Source: Panax quinquefolius (lineage: Eukaryota; Streptophyta; Magnoliopsida; Apiales; Araliaceae). Taken from it: a DNA stretch of 64,000 bases. Position 1 is the stretch's first letter. Each line of letters opens with the position of its first letter. The notes below the pieces were generated by a model. It was not told the DNA's origin, searched no databases, and was given only the letters and a program-made list of their open reading frames with translations. Below, piece after piece: positions 57,377 to 64,000 of this stretch. Where the stretch lies: contig CM035164.1 of the NCBI GenBank assembly GCA_020205615.1, forward strand, positions 119,041,363 to 119,105,362, given 5' to 3'. A program made the position numbers and the translations under genes.

Positions 57377-60172
57377 TGTGACGCCCCCAAAACAGGTATA
57401 CATCACCCATCTTGGGTCGCCAAATACATGGTACAAAATTCAAATACAACTTAATTATACAACAATCGTGTAAAATACGACAAAATATAATCTAAGAGTT
57501 TTTAATAAGAATATTGTCATCTAGACAATATACAAACTCAATGGAGTCCTCATTACATTTATTGTTACACTATTAAACAGAATAATGAGGACTACTAATG
57601 CTATCATCTGGACCGTCACTCCGTTCCCCGACTAGTCCCGGCTACGTTCTCATTTCCTGAAGAGAACAGTGAAAGAAAGGGGTGAACTTAACTAGCCCAG
57701 TAAGAAATATTATGACTAAGATAATGCAGAATAATTTATCATTAGCCTTCAACAGTGTTAAATTGATAAAATATAACAAACATTAAGTTTAACTACAGCG
57801 GAACAAGCAATCCATTAGAATAGTAAAGTAGAGAATAAAATCTACTATCTTCTATGATTTAAAAAGTTTTTCATCACTTTAATCGCTGAGACTTAGCTTA
57901 ATAAATAAACCACATCATCCCTGCACTACGGCCAAGGATATTCATTAGTATCACGACCACAAATTCTCCATGCACTACGGGCCAAGGATATTCGTGTATT
58001 CATCAATGGTCATGATCATGTAAACATCTGTCCATCAATGCGCTACGGGCCAATGATGACTTTTACCACATCATTTATAACATTACGGTCATGATTATCA
58101 AGAATAATCCTCGGTCATAATCATACCAAGTCCATCCATGCACTACAAAAGCCACGATTTACTTTCAACATATTATAAACATGAGGATGATGACAATGAT
58201 ATAAGAATTCAATAAAACAAGTTTAAGAATTAATTTATCCAGAACCAATAACTTCCAAATTGTCAACATGATCTTCGCTTTGTAGAGTAAAATTCAAGAA
58301 TGCTCGTAAGAATGTTTCCATGAAAAGATCTTTGGATGAAGCGCAAATATCAAGGATATTCCACTAATTTCATGGAGTATAGAAGTTAAAACTTTAATCA
58401 ACCGAGTATAATAAAGAATGGAATAACAAAAGAAATCACCGTACGCACGCGACGTGTCGCATGCATGTGTTATTCCAATGAATAATAAATAATGAGAACC
58501 GAAGTCATGCGTAAACGCACGCATGTGATGTTCCAATAAAATAATAAATAATCTAAATTAAGTCATGCATAAAGCATAAGCCAAAGTTGTTCCAACAGAA
58601 TAATAAATAATGAGAACCGTGTCATGCATAAAGCACCGTCAAAGTTATTCTAATGTAATAATAAATAACGGAACTGTGTCATGCATAAAAGCATGCATAA
58701 GATGTTCCAAGAGAATAATAAAGAATGGAATAACAGAAGAATTTCACTATGTATGCGGTACTTTGCATAGACAGGTTATTCCAACATAATAATAAAGAAT
58801 GGAATAACAGAAGTTCTCTTCATGAAGGCGAAAGAAAGAATTAATACCCCCTACCTTAGAAAAATTGGATACTAGAATAGTGAGGTAGCAGACTTCTCTT
58901 CTTCTTTCTCTCTATAATTTCTCTCTATAATAATTGCTCTAAAGCTTATGTGAATTGGTGAGAAATGAAGGAAGAATGAGCTTCTATTTATAGGAAAATA
59001 TAGTTTCGATAATTGCACGTTTTGGGGCTCAAAATATTACAGTACAATACCTCCAACTTTTCTTTCATTTTTAATTTAGTCCTGCATGTATTATCAAACT
59101 TGCACCACCTTCCCTAATAGTAAATAATGTGAATCAATAGTTCAATCATGTGAATCAATAGTATAATCATGTGAAAAATATGAATTAAAGTATAGTACCT
59201 TTATCTATACCTCCATTTTTAACTTAGTCATGCAAGTATTATCAATCTTGCACCAACTCCCCTAATAGTACATGAATGTGATTCAATAGTACACATATTG
59301 AACAAATAGTTATATAAGCATGTGAATTAGTTACAATTAATTGCTCATTTATCCGATAAATTACCCGATTTATCAATATAACCCCCAGACATCAATTATC
59401 ATCGGAATAGATGTCGATTTCCACTAACACTAATAATTCCGACACAATGGAACTATCAAATACATCTTTAATCAACACGAACTTATTCATCATTAATATT
59501 ATAACTCACAATATTTAACAACCAGATCGTTCCCAGGAAATAGGGGGCTTTCCGATAAGGATTTCTCCTTATTAGTAGCATGCAATTAGGTGACCAAATC
59601 TCTCCTCGATGTAACTTCTAGACATTGTAAATATTGCAATTTAATAATATGAATAACTTTGTCATCTCAATTATTTATTTAATAATATATCATATAATGC
59701 GGATGATATCGTGACAATAATCGAATCAATAATATGAGAGATATGATACATCAATTCATCGTGAGCAATAATTGAGTATAAGTGAGTGACTTCTCACGTA
59801 AAGATCAATAATCAATACAGTGTACTACTACGCAACCACGCCAGACATCGCATTTTTTACTACTAGGGTAGTTCAACGCTTTTAACGATAACACTTTCGC
59901 GTAGTTATTTTTATAAAAGATAATTACGTCGTTTTCTTACCACGACAATACTTTCATTGTGGGGTCCACCAATGATTGTGCCAGTCATACCGAATATTCC
60001 TCGTTAAAACGAATATTTCACGACCAATCGAATATTATATAACCACTTGCTTACTTTGCAAAATTTATAAATATTACCCACAACTATAACATTATATCAT
60101 ATCCACACCATAATATTCAAAAATATATTTCGAGAGAAATTAATCTTTATTCATAAAATTTGGGGTCTTACA
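57377..60172 (-). mobile_element. Solo LTR F in copia element G
   Basis: It starts TGTGACGCCCCC at 57377 and ends GGGGTCTTACA at 60172. Exact TSDs CTGAC lie at 57372-57376 and 60173-60177. The TATA core is at 58984-58993 and four to five minisatellite units at 58440-58800. U3 up to about 59518 resembles element B (AATCATGTGA repeats); from there to the end it resembles C and D (GGTGACCAAATCTCTCC). The LTR is therefore a mosaic. Confidence 0.9.
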
Positions 60173-60177
60173 CTGAC

Positions 60178-60649
60178 TGTGTTACGTACTATCAATGTAG
60201 TTCTATATGTAGTTTAAGATAGTAACGTTGCACGACCGATGCTGAGTTATACTCTTAACAAAGTTATTGTGTTCTTAGCAACAAAAACACTTGTGAAACA
60301 ATTTGCCTATATGAACTAAAAGTGGAGTCACTTCTTATAGAGGGTTGTGGTTTACTCTCTTAGAAGTTCATGAAATAGGGTATTGTGCATGGCCATATTA
60401 GCGCAAAGCAATTGAGAATACTCACCGTGGTAGGAGGATTTTGCGTGTGTGTGACAATCCCGGTCATATCATGTAGAAGTAGAGGTTCAATCTACAGACA
60501 CCTTCAACTTCGATGTGACTTTGAGTTGTTTACACTAAGGGAAAGTTCAATGTTCGTCACACCCTCTTTTATATATGCATGCATGCCTTGGAGTTGTTTG
60601 ATAGAAAGTTGTTTGGATGAAAAATAGTTTTTCCAAATAAGTGGGGGAT
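60178..60649 (+). other. 3' tail of copia element G with PPT
   Basis: The non-coding tail after pol continues from 57376. It ends AAATAAGTGGGGGATTG (60633-60649), the polypurine tract next to the 3' LTR. The 80-codon frame at 60385-60627 has no recognisable domain. Confidence 0.7.
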
Positions 60650-61168
60650 TGTTATATATTGCACCTTATTTTATACTTTTGTGACTTATTATATGTCATA
60701 TTTAAGTTTGATAACTCATCTGTGGACATAATTTAAATAAGTATAAAAGGTGTAACTTAATGTATTATACGCGGAGAATAAGAGAGAATTTCATTTGATT
60801 TGTGTAGAAATCATTTGATTAATGTCTATAGTGAAACATTTAATATGGTGCAATTAAATTTGTTTGATAAAATTATTATTTCTTGTCTCATTTAATAAAA
60901 AATACTACTTGACACTTTATAAGTACAAGTGTATAGTCTTATTTTATTTTGGAACAAGAGATACTCTTGTGAGACTTTTAAAATTCTATTTAATTATAAT
61001 TTTATTACTAATATGTAACTTACATCATTAATAGTTACATCATTAGTAATAATAAGTATAATTAAAATAGAAATAAATAATAGTTTAATGGTGAAACTAT
61101 TATAGATATATGTATGTATCTATATGTGTAGATATAGATATACTACATATATGTATATTGAGAGAAGT

Positions 61169-61214
<46 letters not shown>

Positions 61215-61481
61215 TTTTAGACATAATATTTTTGCATCATGAAAATCTCTCATTCTTCTTACAAACAAACAACTACTACAAAGAAGTGTTCATGTGGAAC
61301 AAATGTGAATTGCTATCACAAATTTGTTCAGTTTTGAGACTTGACATATATCCTGGAGGTATAACGTCTGCAACCCATAGCAAATCGATCGTGGTGCGGG
61401 TGATAAAGACCTTAAGGACAGGGATCACCCGTGTCACGTCTTCTACAACAATCTTGACTCTATGAAGCTACGGTTCTAACA
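60650..61481 (+). repeat. 3' LTR of element G
   Basis: It matches 53178-53974. The main difference is a (TA)n tract of about 40 bp at 61171-61211, where the 5' LTR has only about 8 bp. It stops at CTAACAG, where LTR H begins. Confidence 0.82.
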
Positions 61482-61482
61482 G

Positions 61483-64000
61483 TGTAAGACCTCAAATTTT
61501 ATGAAATAAAAGTATTCAATTTTTCTTATAATAACTATTCAGTAAATGGTTAAATTGATAAAAGGTTAAAGTTAAGGGTGATATATGAATTTTTTCAAAA
61601 TACACAAGTGGTTATAAAATATTCATTGTTGTCGGGGAATATTCGTTTGATCGTGGAATATTCTTTCCGTTTGGGAATATTCGCATTTAACAGTAAACCA
61701 TTTGTGGGCCTCATAACGGATAAGCTGCCGAATGAAGAAAAGCGACAAATTTGAGTTATTACAAATAACTACAGTAGTTATTACTGAATTAACTACTATT
61801 GGAATACCGGTGGTTAAAATACAAGAATACACGTTATCGTTACAAAGAAGGCACATGATTGTATTGCATTATTTTGAATTATTGATTCTTACGTAAAGAA
61901 GGCACTACTCAATAATTGTTACAGAATTCTCGCTCAATATTTTATTTTATTGATTCAATAATCTTTGCGTTGATATTTTATATTATTGTTGTTTCAATAA
62001 TTGTCACTGCATAGTATCTCCATTATCAGATCAATAATTCATATTATTTGAATAATATTATTAGATAACATTATTGGCAATGCCTAGAAAGTTCTGTCAA
62101 GGAGAGGTTTGGTCACCTAATTGCATGCCAGTAAGGAGAAATCCTTATCGGAAAGCCCCTTCTTTCCTGGGAACTGCCTGGTTGTCATTATTGTGATTTT
62201 GTAATATTATTTGTGAATAATTAATTATTGATTTATATGATAAGGAAATATTTATTTTATGTGGATATAAATGATGGATATATTTATTTTTATGTGGATA
62301 AAAATGAAAGAATTAATGCTGATGTGTTTTATCAGTATTTTGTCGGTGTGGAGGTATTAAAAATCATCCGTTTGTGGATTTCAGATATTTTTGGTTTGGA
62401 ATTTTAAAAAACTCAAAGCTATAAAGTTGTAGAGTATTCGATTTTAGTAAGAATGAACATAAAATTCGTATTTTTCTGATAACCGGGCTATTTTCTATGA
62501 ATTGTTGAAGTTTTGAAAAATAAAATAATTTTTATTAATTTATGGGTGGGACCCACTTGGTTATCAACATGCGGGCTGCTGAAAATTGGTTCAAAGTTGG
62601 CTAGTGGGTGAGAATTTTCAAGAAGCATGCGTAGGAATTGTAATTAATAATAATATTATTTTATTATTTAGTCTCCTATGGCGTTTTAGCATTTTCCTAT
62701 AAATAGAGGGTTACGTTAGAATTGAAAATCACACCAGAAACAAGTTTTCTCTCTTTTTCTCTCTATATTATCGAGCGTATTCTTGTGAGTATATTTTGAG
62801 TGTTGCTATACGGTGCAAGTTTCTGTCAGCACTATATCCGAAATTCAGTCAGAAGTACGGTTATTTTGAGGTAAGGGATTTTAAGGGTTATTATGTTTTT
62901 CAGTTCGTACTTCTTCCGACCTTCAGAAAATTCTGAAAAAATTTGAAATGATATTTTGATGAGTTTTATTGATTGTGTCCAAAAATGGTGATTTTTGGAT
63001 GTATAGATTAAGAGTTGTGAATTTTATGAGAAAAGACTATTTTAAAAGTAATCGCTTATAACTCCTTGTGGTTAACTCCAAAATTGGTGAAATTTTTATT
63101 GGGAGTACATATATATGATAGAAGTATACTCTGTAAATTTTGGAATTTTTGGACTAAAGTACAATTTTTGATAAATATCTAAATATTCGGCTGTTTTGGC
63201 CATATGAAAAATAGTAAATGATTTTTAAAAATTCTGAGAAAAATATATGTTCAATATGAGACTATATTTACTAAATGTCAGAAAAGAAAATTTGTTTGTA
63301 CTGATTTGGTATTTTTCATGAAAATGGACTAGTTATGAGTAAATGAATTAAATATGTTATGTGAAGTAAGAAAATTGAAAAATAGAATTTTATGACTTGA
63401 AAATCCTATATGAGGTATATGCAGATTTTTGATGAGGGTTTTGGTTATTGGTGATGAAATCTTATAAGTTTAGAATTTTAGAATGATTAAATGCATTATT
63501 TAGTAAAGTGTAAACAATTAAAATAAATTGTTTATAAGTTTAAGAAATGTTATTTAAATATCATTATACCGAAATATTGATATAGATTTTATTGTGGAAT
63601 TTCTACCTTTTTGTGTCGAGTCACTATTCATGAGTTACTATTCACAAAGTTACTATTCATGTGTTACTATTCACGACAAAATTGGTTTCTTTTTCTGACC
63701 AAATTACCGTTGATTCATGAATCTTACTCTTGAAATTAAATCCATGTTTTGATCATATTATTTTTATTATCATATATAACATTTTTATAACCCTAATGAT
63801 GATATTTCTCTTTAACTTGAGTGTAAAGATGGATAGATTTTTGGTATGATTATGACTATGAGTTCTCTTTGGCCAGTAGTGCAAAGTTGAATTGTTAACT
63901 GGTATGATCATGACCATTGAATTTATAATTGAATATCTTTAGCTTAAGTGCAAAGGTGAATTGATCAACATGGTTATAATTATTGTTTATACAAATTCTG
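61483..64000 (+). mobile_element. LTR H (plus, runs off the window)
   Basis: It starts TGTAAGACCTC directly after AACAG, its likely left TSD. The first ~130 bp match the B-type U3 end (TTTATGAAATAAAAGTATTC). From about 61605 it matches D (GTCGGGGAATATTCGTTTG). From about 62940 it matches the 17200-17900 part of B in opposite orientation. The TATA core is at 62697-62706, a TTACTATTCAYG array at 63615-63680, and a GGCCAGTAGTGCAAAG hairpin relative near 63870. Whether a full element follows cannot be seen. Confidence 0.85.

Larger units (their letters stand above)
53178..61481 (+). mobile_element. Element G: degraded Ty1-copia retrotransposon
   Basis: Direct repeats starting TGTTATATATTGCACC lie at 53178 and 60650. 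The second follows a copia-style PPT (AAGTGGGGGATTG). Between them, plus-strand traces of copia RT (54272-54475, 56576-56650) and RNase H (57079-57253) occur in the right order. gag, protease and integrase were not found: RT begins only about 270 bp after the 5' LTR. Solo LTR F is nested at 57377-60172. LTR H interrupts the 3' LTR after 61482. Confidence 0.82.

Noticed and set aside
1..64000. tRNA, rRNA, snoRNA or miRNA genes
   Set aside because: No A/B-box tRNA structure or rRNA sequence was recognised by eye; the LTR hairpins have stems too short for microRNA precursors.

Overview
The window looks like repeat-dense intergenic DNA of a flowering plant, probably a eudicot. It is A+T-rich and built of nested LTR retrotransposons whose integrase ends in a chromodomain-like tail (Ty3/gypsy, probably the Tekay/Del chromovirus lineage). 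It also holds a Ty1-copia element, a CACTA transposon, hAT-type elements and two broken copies of recognisable plant genes (an ASH2/TRAUCO-like SPRY protein and a RABA-type small GTPase). No intact host gene, tRNA, rRNA or bacterial-type feature was seen. The species cannot be named from this sequence. Element letters (A to H, S1) are mine. All boundaries were read by eye from terminal motifs, target-site duplications (TSDs) and repeat-to-repeat comparison.

Left block (1-19286). Element B, minus strand, has a 3.66-kb 5' LTR (15626-19286), a 3' LTR cut by the window start (1-2759) and only about 350 bp of internal DNA. A plus-strand solo LTR, S1, sits in that internal DNA (2801-4376 and 14492-15316, TSD ACGTA/ACATA). 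S1 is itself split by a complete but dead minus-strand element A (4377-14491), with LTRs and gag, protease, RT, RNase H and integrase remnants. This is three-level nesting.

Middle block (19287-27222). Low-coding DNA carries small DNA transposons: a hAT end, a hAT-like element at 21540-22710, a foldback MITE at 22741-22881, and a well delimited hAT element (24132-25255, 8-bp TSD) carrying a broken ASH2/TRAUCO-like coding segment. A RABA GTPase 3' fragment follows, then a purine-rich stretch that was tandemly duplicated together with part of an LTR.

Right-centre block (27223-51985). Element C, minus strand, has been opened by three insertions: element D (plus strand, 31637-41210, TSD GTTCG), a CACTA transposon (41315-46045, TSD TAA) and a solo LTR E (49005-51385, TSD GTAGG). 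Once these are removed, C reads 3' LTR, integrase, RNase H, RT, protease, gag, PBS, and a 5' LTR truncated to about 500 bp. C-rich minisatellite DNA follows (51986-52562).

Right block (53178-64000). A Ty1-copia element G (plus strand) retains degraded RT and RNase H. It is interrupted by solo LTR F (57377-60172, TSD CTGAC), and its 3' LTR is interrupted by the plus-strand LTR H that runs off the window.

The Ty3-type LTRs share ends (TGTAAGACCCC to GGGCGTCACA), a CTATAAATAG-like TATA core, and a PBS resembling the initiator-tRNA-Met site. Their bodies are mosaics of exchangeable modules: U3 tandem repeats, a 57-bp RY-motif minisatellite, a short TACTATTCAYGA repeat and arrays of a 7-bp-stem hairpin. 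The most unusual observations are the gene-carrying hAT elements, the hairpin and RY arrays inside LTRs, and element D, which has lost the RT core and carries two diverged copies of a foreign LTR-end/PBS-like segment.
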